Shown here piece after piece: positions 11,477 through 23,213 of a DNA stretch of 64,000 nt (within the stretch, counting starts at the first letter, position 1; each line of letters opens with the position of its first letter). Made by a program: the position numbers and the translations under genes. The notes under the pieces were generated by a model, which saw only the letters and a program-made list of their open reading frames with translations, was not told the DNA's origin and searched no databases. Origin of the DNA: Tanypteryx hageni (lineage: Eukaryota; Arthropoda; Insecta; Odonata; Petaluridae); contig CM054118.1 of NCBI GenBank assembly GCA_028673005.1, forward strand, positions 6,536,410-6,600,409. Reading direction: 5' to 3'.

Positions 11477-12388
11477 TGGGTCGAGTGAATAAAAAATAAG
11501 AAAATGCTTATGCTTAAGATTTCTATTACTTTTTAAGCAAATGCTTGATTTGGGTTGAATAAAAAAATAGCATTTGCTTTTGCTAGAAAGAATAAGCATT
11601 TGCTTATTTTTAGGATTTTTCTTAAGCATTTGCTTAAAATTGTGTGAATAAAACTGATCTTTTGCTTAATGCCTTAAGCATATGCTTAAACTTTTTAAAG
11701 ATATTTCTTAGTACTCTATTTTAATGATAATTGATACTAAATGGTAATTTATGGTGACACGTAAGGTTAAAAAATACGGGAAAAGTTTCAATAACCAACG
11801 GTTATAAGAATTTATCGTTTCTCTGAGGAAAATGTTAAGTATATTTCAAGTCTATTACTCGGAGAATATCAAGAGAGACGTGGCCGAGCACTGTCTTCCA
11901 AACAAAAGATAGAAATATTTTTAAAAGTCACCACGTACAAAGCACAACTGTATGTAAGACAGTAAAATTTGTGGCGTCCAAAATCACTATAAAGGCAAAT
12001 GACAATAAAATTACTATAACTGATTGAATAAAAATGTATCCATGATTTGTGGTATTATCAAATTCGGTTATAAAAGAAATACTTAAAATAATTATGAATT
12101 AACTTTTTAGAAAATATTACCAAATATATTCATGTTTTTAGCTTGAAATTCAACTATGTAAAACTGTAAATGTAAACAAAAACAAGCGAGGGAAGAGTTG
12201 CAAAGAGCTTTCTTCCGTAAATTTAAGCATTTGCTTAAAACTGAGTAGCGAATACTTATAAGCAAATGCAAACTTTTATTCACTCAATATGAAGCAAATG
12301 CTTTTAGCATTTGCTTATGCTTTTAACAAATGCTTTTGCTTTTACTGTTTGCTTTAAGCATTCGCGTAATTTTTATTCACTCGACCCA
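11477..12388. mobile_element. 912-bp inverted-repeat element with repeated 12-bp palindromes
   Basis: Terminal inverted repeats tgggtcgagtgaataaaaa (11,477-11,495) and its reverse complement (12,370-12,388) bound a non-coding element that interrupts the Helitron reading frame. Both ends carry copies of the palindrome AAGCA(A/T)(A/T)TGCTT: 11,535, 11,594, 11,624, 11,676, 12,225 and 12,292 are exact, with several partial copies. Truncated versions of the terminal sequence recur inside (about 11,551, 11,641 and 12,275). Flanks are tatag and atatc; no convincing target duplication is visible. The superfamily is not recognised. Confidence 0.8.
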
Positions 12389-13426
12389 ATATCGCGTCTT
12401 TCGCTACTTTGGCTACTTCGATAAATACAGGTGCATTCAATCTTCGTTCATGTTCTCCTGATGGTGTCTTATCCGCACGAATTATTTTCTTTTCGTCTCG
12501 AGGCATATGTTCAAGCGCTGTTGTAAAACTTTTTACATAATTATTCTCTTGATGTAACATACTTTGAAGTTCCAGTAAAATTGTTCGTTGTTCCAGGATT
12601 ATTAAGAATGCGTTGATCTACTTCATTTTGCTCATTGCTCATGAAATAAATCGGAAGAAATTTTGGTTGCACATTTTCCAGTGGCAAAAGTGATATTGTA
12701 CTCTGATAAATTTGACCTTGTATTTTAAATGTTGGATTAAATCCTGTTGTAACTGGAATTTTTTGAGTGGTTCCAAATGATATAATTTGAAAGCAACAGT
12801 TAATCTTTCTAATATTTTTCAAAAACACTTTGGAATCAGCTTTTTCGTTTGTCATTAAGCACTTTAACGGTTTTGGTAATTCTTGAAGATCCGGCAACAC
12901 AACTTTTCCACTTGCACAGCAAATTCCAAGTGTTTCTCCTTTAATTTCTTTGCTTTGCAGAACTTAAAATTTGGTCCATTCTACCAGTAATTATTTGTGA
13001 ATTATTAGCGTAATCACTTTTTGGATCATAATGAAAAGATGCATTTTCAAAAGAGCTCCAACCGAACAATCTTGAATTTGTTTGCCTGCTCTGGTTTTCC
13101 TCGAGTCGACCTCTACTTTGTACTTCCGTTTCATAATTTTCTATTGCTGCTTGCCTCAATCTTTTTTCTTCAAGTCGACTTTCTTCTTCTGTTTTTGAAT
13201 TTCGGACTGCTTCTTGTCTCAACATTTGTTCTTCGAGTCGTCTTCTCCTTTGTTCTTCCATTTCCGAGTTTTGAACTGCTTCTTGTCGTAATCTCTGTTT
13301 TCCTATGCGTCTCTCTGTGAGTTCTGATGTTTCTGATGCTATGGAAGCAGCCTTTCCTGGCGCATCTGATTTCCTGGCAGTTAAATGTGGCTTTTTTAAA
13401 AGTGGCTTTGCAACTCTAAAAACCAT
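12389..13426 (-). pseudogene. Helitron Rep-helicase N-terminal region
   Basis: The minus strand from 13,426 encodes a charged, repetitive N-terminus (161 codons; repeated RLRQEAV/ENYETE-type units, probably coiled coil), then a frameshift into LPDLQELPKPLKCLM, IQGQIYQSTISLLPLENVQ and FLPIYFMSNEQNEVD, then another into LHQENNYVKSFTTALEHMP and RADKTPSGEHERRLNAP. This order matches the N-terminal half of animal Helitron proteins, ahead of the Rep domain. The frame ends where the 912-bp element begins. At least two frameshifts make it a pseudogene. Confidence 0.8.
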
Positions 13427-13889
13427 TTAATTATTACTATTAAAATTAAAAGAAACAACCTAACAATTAGAAGTAACTATGGTGATATTCTGTGAAAATG
13501 CCTAAAAATCCATGTAATCTTTGTACTCAAGTGAAATGTTTGATCGTTTTTGAACAAAAGACAAAATTCTATGACCTGAATAATATTATATATACTATTA
13601 AGCGTAAACAATTATAAATTTTACGACTCTAGGTCAATGACTTCACATTTTAATGTTCGAATTACAAAATGACTACACCAATCCCCGTGTTAATGTTATG
13701 GAAATGTGATTCTGAGACCCCATGAAATTCCAAAGACCCCACGGGTTTCAAACCCCACCTATGCTCTTTCTTTTGGTCCTATGAGATAGCATACCAAGTT
13801 TGGTGGCTCTAGGATCAACCGTGTGGATTTGTATAGCCGGACAAACATGCAAACCAATACCAAAACAAACTTTCTGAATTATAGTATAG

Positions 13890-14165
13890 ATAGATACATA
13901 TGAAAAGATTCTTGCTGCTACTCACCCTGGAGCACGCTACATAAAACTGTCTATGTGAGAAACAGCTGAGTCTCAAATCGGCGCCTGCTATTCGAAGCAA
14001 TTGGCCTTGCGACTTGTTAATAGTCATGCAGAAACATACGCTGGCGGGGAACTGCAGACGTTTAAATTCAAATGGGTAATTTGTCAGAATCAAGGGGATT
14101 CGGGGGATAAAAACCGGATCCCCTTTACCGCACCCGGTTAGAATTATGGCTTCTATGGCATTCTT
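13890..14165 (-). pseudogene. Helitron helicase C-terminal segment, downstream of RTE insertion
   Basis: Reads AIILTGCGKGDPVFIPRIPL, NYPFEFKRLQFPASVCFCMT, INKSQGQ and FSHRQFYVACSRVSSSKNLF on the minus strand: the last helicase motifs (including the motif VI region) of Helitron/PIF1 proteins. This is the direct continuation of the segment ending at 17,448 once the LINE and one target duplication copy are removed. After NLFI the frame runs into the next Helitron's 5' end. Confidence 0.85.
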
Positions 14166-17100
14166 TGGGTGTTTTGGGGTGGGATGCGATTATATAGCCT
14201 CTCCCACTCAAATGTCAACCTCACCTGCACGTGGTGCACCCTGCTTCACAGACGAGGCTCTGGCGTCCGAGTGACTCCCGGGATAAGGAGTCCCCCCTCT
14301 ACCAAATGCCAACGGCCTATTTAGGGGCGGATGAGAAGGTGGAGGGGTAGGGCACCCTCTTGCCCTTGGGGTGGGAAACTGCCCCTAAAGGCGGAGGAAC
14401 TATTTTGATAGTCAACGGCATAGGATGGAGAAGGCAACAGGAAACCACTCCATTAAAGATCCTATTGGATATCCCGAGGGTAGCAACCATGGAAGGTTTT
14501 AGAAAGGAATTTGTTACTGATCATGGTATTCGGAACCCAAGATCCGGCAGGGGATGTAGCATGGCTTCCCAGGTCGTTATCCAACGAAATCCCTGTCAAA
14601 ACGTCAAAATAGGTACTTGGAACGTCAGAACATTACTAAAAATAGGTAAATTAGAAGAAATAAAGAAAGAAATGGAGAAAAATGAGATTGATATCTTAGG
14701 TTTATGTGAAACAAGGTGGCAAGAGAAAGGAGATTTTTACAGTGATCAATTTAGAATAATTAATAGTGGAGGTGAAAAGAGAGGAAGGAATGGAAAAGCA
14801 GTCATTATTAGTAAGAAATGGGCAAACAGTGTTTGCAATACATATCACATAAATGATAGGTTGTTGATGGTAAGAATGAGCACCGTGCCAACGGATACAG
14901 TGATAATACAAGCGTATTTCCCAACAAGTAGTGCAGAAGAAGGAGAAGTAGAAAAGGTGTATGAAGAAATAGAAGAACTTATAAAGATGACAAAAGATAA
15001 AGATAATGTAATAATAATGTGAGACTTTAATGCTGTGATTGGATCTAGTCGAAATAGTAGAATGGTAGGAAAATTTGGTTTAGGTGAAACAAATGAAAGG
15101 GGAGAAAGATTAATTGAGTTTTGTGAACAGAATGAGATGATGGTATCAAACACTTTCTTTGAAGTTCCCAAAAGAAGAAGATATACATGGGAGGCGCCAG
15201 ACAGAAGAAGGTTTCAAATAGATTATATTTTAGTAAAAAGAAGATATAAGAACCAGGTAAAATCGTGTTATAGTTACCCAGGTCCAGATGTAGACAGTGA
15301 CCACAAGCTAGTCATGGCAAAATGCAATATTAGGTTTAAGAAAATAAAGAGAACAGTTAAAAAGAACTGGCATCTACAGGGACTGAAAGAGTTACCAACG
15401 GCTAAGAATTACCAAGAAAAAACAAATGAGTTGATGTGAAATTATGAAGGACAAATTAGTTGGGAGGAATTTAAAAAAGGGGTTATTAAAGCTACAGAGG
15501 AAGTTATTGGAAAGAGAAAATTGGAGCCTAGAAAACCTTGGATGACTGAGGAGATACTGATTTTAATTGAAGAAAGGAACAAGTTGAGGAAGAATGGAAA
15601 TGATGAAACTTATAAAAAAGTTAAGAATGAGATTATTAACAAATGCAGAGAAGAAAAAGAGAGATGGACCAAAGAGATAGTGAAGGAAATTGAGGAAGAT
15701 ACAAAGGGAGGAAGGCAAGACAAAGCATACTTCAAAATTAAAACTCTCCAGTACAAACCAAGAACTAAATCGGCAATAGTTAAGGATAAGGAAGGAAATA
15801 TGTTATGGGAAAATGAAAAAGTATGTGCTCGGTGGAAAGAATACATAGAAGAATTATATAGTGGAAGAGATGTTGGAGATGGATGTAGATTTATTGAAAA
15901 TGAAGAGGAAATAAGAAATGACGAGCTAGGCCCAACAATAACCAAATAAGAGTTTTATAAAGCTATTAATAATCTTAATTCAGGCAAGGCAACAGGTGAC
16001 GATGGTATACCTGCAGAACTTTTGAAGAACTTAGGGGAGGAGGCAAAAGAACATTTCTTTAAAATTAAAAAAGATTGTTACGAAAAAGGAAAATTACCTG
16101 ATGACTTTATAAAAAGTAAAACTATAAGTTTACCAAAGAAGGGGAATGCAGTGGAGTGTAGTAACTACAGAACAATTTCACTACATTGGCACGCCTCAAA
16201 AGTTTTAATTTATATCGTGAAAAACAGAATAAAAAGGAAAATAGAACATTATATTAGTGAAGATCAATTTGGATTTAGAAGTGGGAGAGGAACGAGAGAA
16301 GCTATATTAGCCCTCAGGGTGATAATGGAAAGATGTTTAGAAATGAACAGGACATTATATTTAACGTTTATTGATTTGGAGAAGACCTTTGATACAGTTA
16401 ATTGGGAACTGTTGTTTAAGACTATGAAAAAAATAGGTATTGATTGGAGGGACAGAAGATTAATTTTTAAGCTTTATCAAAATCAAACTACAAGAATAAA
16501 TATAAATGGATTAGAGAGTGAAGCAAAGATAAGGAAAGGAGTAAGACAAGGATGTCCGCTATCTCCATATTTGTTTAATATGTTCATTGAAGAAAGTATA
16601 GAAGTTATGAAGGAAAAGACAAAAGGCATAAAAATAAATGGAGTTAGAATACACTGCATTAGATTTGCAGATGACATTGTAATATTCAGCGATTCAAAAA
16701 GAGAAATGAATAAAATGCTGAAAGTATTATCGGACACGTTAAAACAGTGGGAATTAAAGATAAATATCAAGAAAACCAAATTGATGGTTATAGGCAAAAG
16801 TAATGCAGGGACAATATCAAAGATCAAAATAGACAATCAGGAAATTGAGCAGGTGAAGCAGTTTTGCTACCTAGGTAGTACAATTACTGAAGATAATAGA
16901 TGCGTACAGGAAGTGAAAAGAAGAATAGCACTTGCAAAGCAAGCTTTTCAATGCAAAAGGAACCTACTGACAAGCAGTCATATGAATTTGGAAGTAAGGA
17001 AATCCTTTGCAAAAGCTTTTGTCTGGAGTACCTTACTTTATGGTAGTGAAAGTTGGACGTTAGGAAAGAGGGAGAGGTCCCGTCTGGAAGCGACAGAAAT

Positions 17101-17436
17101 GTGGATATGGAGAAGATTGTTAAAGACAAGTTGGACAGAGAGAAAGACAAACCTTGAAGTTTTGGAAGAAGTAAAAGAAGAAAGGAAACTGATCAGAGGA
17201 ATGGAAGAAAGGAAGGCAAAATTTTTAGGCCATGTGATTAGACATAATGGATTAATTGTGAACATCTTGGAGGGGAAACTTTTAGGGAAGAAAGGAAGAG
17301 GCAGACCAAGAAAGAAATACCTAGATGACGTGGAGTCAGTGATGGGAGTTGAGAAATACGAGATGTTGAAGAGAATGGCAGAGGACAGGAGTTCATGGTT
17401 GCAGCGACAAGGCTTAGCCTTTAGATGAAGAAGAAG
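14166..17436 (+). mobile_element. RTE-type LINE inserted in a Helitron helicase gene
   Basis: Bounded by an exact 11-bp target duplication, atggcattctt, at 14,155-14,165 and 17,437-17,447. The body holds a ~190-bp 5' leader, one long open-frame-derived region (14,360-17,428) and a very short 3' end finishing in gatgaagaagaag. A single ORF with APE endonuclease then reverse transcriptase and almost no 3' UTR, ending in a short simple repeat, fits the RTE clade. It lies opposite to the host Helitron gene. Confidence 0.9.
14360..17428 (+). pseudogene. RTE endonuclease-reverse transcriptase, three nonsense codons
   Basis: A single frame of 1,023 codons, all in the same phase, interrupted by in-frame stops at 15,020-15,022 (TGA where GDFN-type Gly is expected), 15,437-15,439 (TGA) and 15,947-15,949 (TAA). 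APE endonuclease: IGTWNVRTLL, LGLCETRWQ, DFNAVIG, QIDYILVK, DSDHKLV. Linker: KATGDDGIPAEL. RT: ISEDQFGFRSGRGTREA, FIDLEKTFDTVNW (usual Ala of the KAFD motif replaced), RKGVRQGCPLSPYLFN, IRFADDIVIF (catalytic FADD intact). The C-terminus carries the LLYGSESWTL and LGHVIRHNG segments typical of RTE proteins. No gag-like ORF1 or RNase H is seen. No frameshift was needed, so it is moderately young. The start codon is uncertain. Confidence 0.9.
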
Positions 17437-17447
17437 ATGGCATTCTT

Positions 17448-18850
17448 ATGGAGGGCTTGCACCTGTAATCTAGTACCATTGCTTAGTTTTGGAGCTCTCA
17501 AGACTCTCAAAAGCATGAATGGAGCCCCAATTTTCAAATTGATTTTATTGGCAGGAAATCCGGGAGCAGTGACAGAGTTCAAACATTCTACAGAGTATTT
17601 TACTGCTTCATCCTATTTAGTACACTATCCATAGATTTGTAAACCATTTCCTGCGCATCATATCTACTCAGTATGGTATTACTGATCGCTTGCGCCTTTG
17701 GTCTCAGTATGGCGCGTTCACAAAGCCAAGAGCTCGGTTTCCTTGCAGTATTTTAAACATCTTGGCAAACTCTCTCTATTAAAGTGTCAACTTCGCTTAC
17801 AACAGTGCAAAGAGCAGATGGAAGTAAAATTTCATTATTTATCCCTGGGAGTTTCCCCTCACCGATTTTTAACAATAAATCCGAAAACCCTTGGATCTGT
17901 TCATCACCTCCCAGGCGAGCCCCCATCTTCACGGACAGATTCAGTAGTTTGAGATGAGGTCAGATTGCCGAACGCTTTAAAAAGGCGTTGACATCGTCAG
18001 CTCTTGTGCCATTCGACAAAACTGGGAGAGTCTGTCTGAAGTCTCCGGAAACAATACTGTGACCCCTCCCACGAGTCTGTCAGTATTTATGATGTCTCTC
18101 AATCTTCGGTTAAATGCCTCCACCGACTTCTTGTTGGCCATCGAGCACTCGTCCCAGATAATAATGGCGCAATTTTGCAAAACTTTAGCCATATTGCCAT
18201 TTTTTGCAATACTGCAAACATGGCTGTCCATGCGATCGATAGTGAGAGGTATTTTTAATGTAGAATGGGCAGTTTTTCCACCAAGAAGCAGAGTAGCTGT
18301 TATTCTAGAAGAAGCAACTGCCAATGCTATCTTTCCTTCTCCTCGAATTTATCAAGAACGTTTTTCCCGTTCCTCCAGGGACGTCAAAAAAAAAACATTT
18401 GACTTGGACAACTGGCGACACTGTTTAAAACTTTTAAATGAAGATCTTTTTGTTCTTCTGTGAGTTTTGGCTCATTTTTTCTTAAAAAATTGCCATTTGT
18501 TCTGAGTCATAGCTCACTTCTCGGAGATATTCATTATTAAGAACGTTTGGATCTGTGGCTCGAGGTGATGGTAAGTTATATTTTTTTAAGGTCGCTCCAC
18601 TTATGGACGAAATTTCACTTTGAAGAAGTATTATAGCGTCATTATATATATCATCGTTGAATGTTACAGTAACCTCTGGATATTGTCTTTGTAAATCTCT
18701 GAGTAGGTCTTCGGAAAAGCTGTCCTCATATTTCATCCATAAAGGATCAGACAGATCGCAAAATACCACCATAATTGCAAACAAATGTCTCAACTTGGAG
18801 GGGCTGTCAGGCAAACTTGCTTTCCTCAGAGCACCTGCAGCGACCTAAAA
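17448..18850 (-). pseudogene. Helitron PIF1-type helicase, upstream part
   Basis: Minus-strand order: LRHLFAIMVVFCDLSDPLWM and EDLLRDLQRQYP (18,814-18,482); Walker A PGGTGKT at 18,359-18,379; SSRITATLLLGGKTAHSTLK and IIWDECSMANKKS, motif II (18,324-17,977); then, with frameshifts and stops, RLGGDEQIQGFSDLLLKIGE, PSALCTVVSEVDTLIERVC, ERAILTPKAQAISN, DEAVKYSVECLNSVTAPGFP, KIGAPFMLLRVLRAPKLSNG and TRLQVQALHKNA, which stops at the LINE insertion. This is the complete middle of a Helitron helicase. The GDFRQ-type motif III region is damaged (VLFPETSDRLSQF). Confidence 0.85.
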
Positions 18851-19953
18851 AAGGCTCGAAAAGAAAAATTATGATTTTTCCTACATATCTGTTAATAATC
18901 ATCCTATCAAACATTTTTATAGAACATAAACGTTCTTAAATTATATTTCCTGCAATTGTGGTTATGTACATTTTTGTCATAAAATCAATAGTAAGCACGC
19001 TATCGCCGATTTTTGTGTTGCCCCTCCTTAACCCCTCCTCCCGATTGAAATTCTGATATGGCATGAAGTCTAAGTTCTAACTTGGATTGACCTTAAGATA
19101 TGTTGCTAGTTTTGTGGAAATCGGTGTAGCCGTTTTTGCGTGATGCCCGGACAAGCAGACAGAATTACAATTTTATTTATATAGATTATAAAATGTCTGG
19201 AATTATATTTGTAACATTGAATTTTTCCGGTATGTGAATCAATTAAGGTATCGAATAAAATGATCAAACTATGATAGCATGTATTTTAATCCTGTTTCTT
19301 TTCACTATTTTTTCTTTCTCCATACATAGTAGGCATAGGGCAGGGGTCGGCAACCTTTATGACCAGAAGAGCTATTTTTTCAAAGTTTTAATAAAATCCT
19401 AAGTACCAAGAACCGCAAGACATGTTAATGAAAAATACGTATCAAATACACTAAAACTGTAGTTAATGACATTTATTTTTTGAGCTGCACACCCATATAG
19501 TGGTTTGTTATGTAATATGTGTTTTGGTAATAATTCTTAAGAAAAAGAACTTAGGAAACAAACGAATACTTGGCATTAGTTCTTATTCAATGAAAATATA
19601 AATAACCTTTCAAATGAAGTAAATATAATGATCCTTTCAGAAAATGAATTTAAAATTATAGACAAAAATGAGAATGTCAAAAATGTTACAAAAGTGTTAC
19701 TCAACAGCCAATACTGGATCCTTCTATTTTAAGCAATATTATTTCTGATAAATTTGATTTTAATAATTGTATTAATTATGGTGTGATGTGCTATCCATGT
19801 GGCCTCCTCGGCTTACTTGTTTAGTTGTGCTTGCCTACAGAAAATTATTTAAGATAATAACTTTCTTTTAAAACAAATTAGTATTTGTAATATCAATGTA
19901 ATTGGTCACAAAATTATCAAGTATAGTAAATTTTTTTACATACCTATTACGTT

Positions 19954-21675
19954 TTAATGCGATTTCTGCTCTTGCATTTCTTTGGAGAGTTGTTCAATGT
20001 TTGGAGAGTAGGTTGTTGTTTTTATTTTCAAGCAGGACTGTAGACTTCCATCATTCAGTTGGCTTCTTAGTTTTCCCTTAATGAAATTCATGTTTGAATA
20101 CACTTGTTCACACAAGTAAGTAAAACCGAATATGAACAGAATGCCATACGCGTACTTTTTCATATTAATGTAGAGATCTGGTAAAGAATTCCAGACCTCA
20201 AATACAATTTGGTCCTGTTTTTTGAGATCATGCATTTCTGCTCATTTTTGCGTAAATGCTAGAGTGGATTTCTGCCTTTCTTGATGTTCGAATTCGATCT
20301 CCATGTTTTTGAATTTAGAACTCCAAATGTCCTTGTTCCGCAAATTAACCAATTCAAGTTCCATCTGGGCTCGATCCACAAATGTGAATACTAAAAAAAT
20401 TAGTACAGAGGTGTCAACTTTCAGGGGTTTCAACACGAAAGACAAAGTTGCCTTTTCCTTTCTAAAATCCTGAAATCGCGTAGAAAAGGATTCCTGCATT
20501 TTAATGAAAACATTTTTAAGGTTCTTTGTGTGTATTACATAAATTGTTGTCTCTTTTAATGTCTTCAAAGATGGAAAATGAAACAGCGAACCCGTCTCAA
20601 TGTCTCTTGCAAATAAAACTAGCTAAAGGCTAGAAACTCTTCTAAAAGCAAGTGAGCAGTGTTTCTTTTTCCTTGTACTTTTCTATTAAGGACGTTTAAA
20701 TGCGAGGTGATATCTCCCTTGAAATAAAATTTCTCTACTCAATGAATAAGCTCTTTATAGTCATAGCATTTTCTCTGCATAAAAACCTTTACTTCTTTTA
20801 GACCGGCCGCGACATGCCCAAGCAACATGCCTCTTGAAAGCCACCGCACTTTGATGTGCATACTGACCGTTTACGTATTCGAAAAGTTCACAGAACTACC
20901 GGTGATTTAAGCTTTTTGAAATAATTTTTTTGATCATCTGAATTACTAGGTTCATTACTTCTGTGATCTCAGGTGGAAAGTGTTGTGCACAAAGTCCCTC
21001 TTGAAACGACAGCACATTTTTGGTCAAGCGTATTCTGCAAAAGTGAAACAAATCCCTAATTTACCCCTTTCATATTCGGTGTCCGATCTGTTGCGACTGA
21101 GATAATATTACAAATGATTATCTCTTTCTTATTTAAACAGTCAACATCAGCTTATAAAATATCTTCTTCCCTTATTTGGCCTTTGAGGGGCAGTAATTCA
21201 ATAAGCTCCTCTTGGAGTCCTTCAGAATTAACATATGTGGCCATAAGAGCGACATTTGGAACGCCATCGACATCACATGACTTTGTCTTTTTTGACAACG
21301 GCATATCCCTAAGTTTCGTAACAATTTCCTCTTTGTTTTTTAAAGCATAAGAAAGCTCCTCCGATATTTAATAAAGCATTCTTTAATATATTCGCCATCC
21401 GTAAACGGTTTATCCCGTTTCACTATCTCATGATTTGCTACAAAACATGCGGCAGTTGTACTGATTGGTGATTTCACCCATTTAGTGAATATGCTCCTAC
21501 TTTTGTCTGCTTTATTCTTCAACTTATCCACAGCTTTCTTTCTACAATCTCCAGCTGGATATTTTTCTGCGAAGTTAATGTGCGGTTTAATAAAATGTCT
21601 CTCGAGATTAGATTTTTTACTGTTGGCGAGTTTTGTATTGCAATTTAGACATGAAGGTAAACCATCGGAACTCAT
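19954..21675 (-). pseudogene. hAT transposase (SCAND3/GTF2IRD2-like group), degraded
   Basis: N-terminal frame 21,675-21,340 reads CLNCNTKLANSKKSNLERHF and AEKYPAGDCRKKAVDKLKNK, then KWVKSPISTTAACFVANHEI and GEYIKECFIK, a BED-like zinc-binding start found in hAT transposases related to SCAND3/GTF2IRD2. The middle is recoverable only across stops: KLRDMPLSKKT, ELLPLKGQ, ATDRTPNMKGVN. The C-terminus (20,235-19,954) reads WNSLPDLYINMKKYAYGILF and FTYLCEQVYSNMNFIKGKLR, LQSCLKIKTTTYSPNIEQLS, the hAT dimerisation region. Multiple stops and frameshifts mean it is inactive. Confidence 0.85.
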
Positions 21676-21946
21676 AATGAATTCGTAGGATTCTGTCCAT
21701 TCATTTTTAAACTCTCGGTGCTCATCTTATATTTTTCCCTTTTTTGTAAACATTGTCATTCTGGGATGTATCTGATATATTACTTAATTTAGATGTCCTA
21801 AAAACAAACTAAATATGTCAAATTAAACTTAAAAGTTGTAAATATGTAATAAATAGAAATATTTTTAATATCTATCTAAAATTCGAGTAAGTTAGGGTGA
21901 ACTACTTTGTCTGAGTAGAAATGAAATTAAAAATGTTTTTAAAATA

Positions 21947-22638
21947 CAGTCGAACTCGTTTATAACGAGCAAATCTATAACAGAGCCACGGCTATAATGA
22001 GAAAAATGCTAACTCTGCTTGGTCAACGACCATTTACGTACAAGAAGTACACGTATATAACGAGCCCGCATCACAGGTATATCGAGCAAAGTCGCTCTTT
22101 ATCGAATGACAAGTTATGAAATGTTGTCAAATCCAGACTCAAAATTTTAAAATATTTGACATATCTGTCCGTAGTTGTCCCTACTTGAAGCTCTTTCAAT
22201 TGACCAAAAACATCTGGCAATTTCTTTTTTATTGATGACGACTTGATAAATTTCGGACTTTCAACGGAGAATGATATAATAGAGACAGTGTTAAATAAAA
22301 AAGCGACGAAAACAACGATGAATACGTTGAAGACACAATTTCTACGAAACCCGTGCCATCATACCCACAAGCTCAGGCCGCCTTGGAAACCATAATTGAA
22401 TTTTTCGAAAATAGTGGCGCTTTCGATAGTTTTTTAATGCTCTAAGTGCGATAAAAGGAAATCTTAGAGATATCAAAGTGAAATATATCAGGGAGGACAT
22501 CATTCTAAATTATCTATATAATAAAAAAGCGATTAATGTTTTATATATATGTTTTTACATTCACGGTAATAACGAATAGCGGCTCTATCGAGTAAAACTA
22601 CCAGTTTCCGTGGAGCTCATTATAAGCTAGTTTGACTG
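21947..22638 (+). mobile_element. Tigger-like non-autonomous element, 692 bp
   Basis: Ends cagtcgaactcgtttataac (left) and the related inverted sequence gcttataatga-type/tagtttgactg (right) are imperfect inverted repeats flanked by TA on both sides (21,945-21,946; 22,639-22,640), the pogo/Tigger target duplication. It carries a fragment of a Tigger transposase C-terminus in its right half and no catalytic core. Confidence 0.8.
22302..22480 (+). pseudogene. Tigger transposase C-terminal fragment
   Basis: Plus-strand translation gives SDENNDEYVEDTIS, TKPVPSYPQAQAALETIIEF, FENSGAFDSF, then a frameshift to NALSAIKGNL. The acidic stretch followed by a short helical tail is the usual C-terminal end of Tigger transposases. 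The DDE catalytic domain is absent, so the 692-bp element is an internal deletion derivative. Confidence 0.7.
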
Positions 22639-23213
22639 TATATTCCTAGCACAAGAAATTAAAAAGAGCAAGAAAACTCGATAGTAGCAGGAATACTTAC
22701 GAAAACTAAGTATGCAGAGGAGAAAACAACCTAGTTGCTCTTCCTGATGAATACTGGATTAATACGGGTCCAATAATAAAAAGTAGGAAGAGATGTATAG
22801 AACTCCAAGCTTTCCTTTTAGGACACACATGAACATATTCAAACGAGCGATGTTCGCGGTTATAGGTTTCACTCTCGAATGAGTTGTTTACGATGAAAAG
22901 AAACTTCTCACGATCAAGAAACTTTACGCAAGCATGTTTAAACGTGAGCTCCGGAAATTCGATCATGTGAGACCATAATAGACGGCTATCGCTGAAAAAA
23001 TATTGTGCTACATTGTTTTTATCTGGGGCCTGCAGAGTATAGAAACCTCTTAGTTAGCATTTCGATAAAAAGCAGTAATTTACCGGCTGCTGACGTATCT
23101 TATCAATCGAGACCGTCAATGTTGTGGGGGAGTGGGTGTCGGAAGCGGCAGATCATTACTCAAAGAGCCACATGCGGCTCAGGAGCCGTGGGTTGCCGAC
23201 CCCTGGTATAGGA

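Larger units (their letters stand above)
10895..13885 (-). mobile_element. Decayed Helitron (second copy), internally deleted
   Basis: On the minus strand a Helitron-like 5' terminus (TCTATACTATAATTC, after an A) lies at about 13,885, with a GTTTGTCCGG-type motif further in. It is followed by an N-terminal Helitron region (13,426 to 12,389), its continuation after a 912-bp insertion (11,476 to about 11,210) and a helicase motif II segment (about 11,135 to 10,895). The replication initiator (Rep/HUH) region and helicase motif I are missing, presumably by internal deletion near 11,200. I could not find a convincing CTRR hairpin 3' end. The 5' end directly follows the helicase C-terminus of the upper Helitron, so it may have inserted into that element. 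Confidence 0.7.
13890..19185 (-). mobile_element. Helitron (upper copy) carrying an RTE insertion
   Basis: On the minus strand the element starts at 19,185 with TCTATATAAATAAAATTG, preceded by A, then TTCTGTCTGCTTGTCCGGGC, a typical animal Helitron 5' terminus (TC after an A). The 5' leader continues to about 18,850 and helicase-coding remnants follow to 13,890. No N-terminal or Rep region is seen between leader and helicase, so this copy was probably already internally deleted. Excluding the LINE at 14,166-17,436 leaves about 2 kb. Its 3' terminus is uncertain, because another Helitron 5' end begins at about 13,885. Confidence 0.75.
19341..23205. mobile_element. Old hAT element, 3.87 kb
   Basis: Terminal inverted repeats caggggtcggcaacc (left) and ggttgccgacccctg (right) are exact. 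The flanking 8-mers gcataggg (19,333-19,340) and gtatagga (23,206-23,213) match at 6 of 8 positions, an aged hAT-type target duplication. A degraded transposase lies on the minus strand (21,675 to 19,954), and a Tigger-like element sits in its 5' part at 21,947-22,638. Confidence 0.85.
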
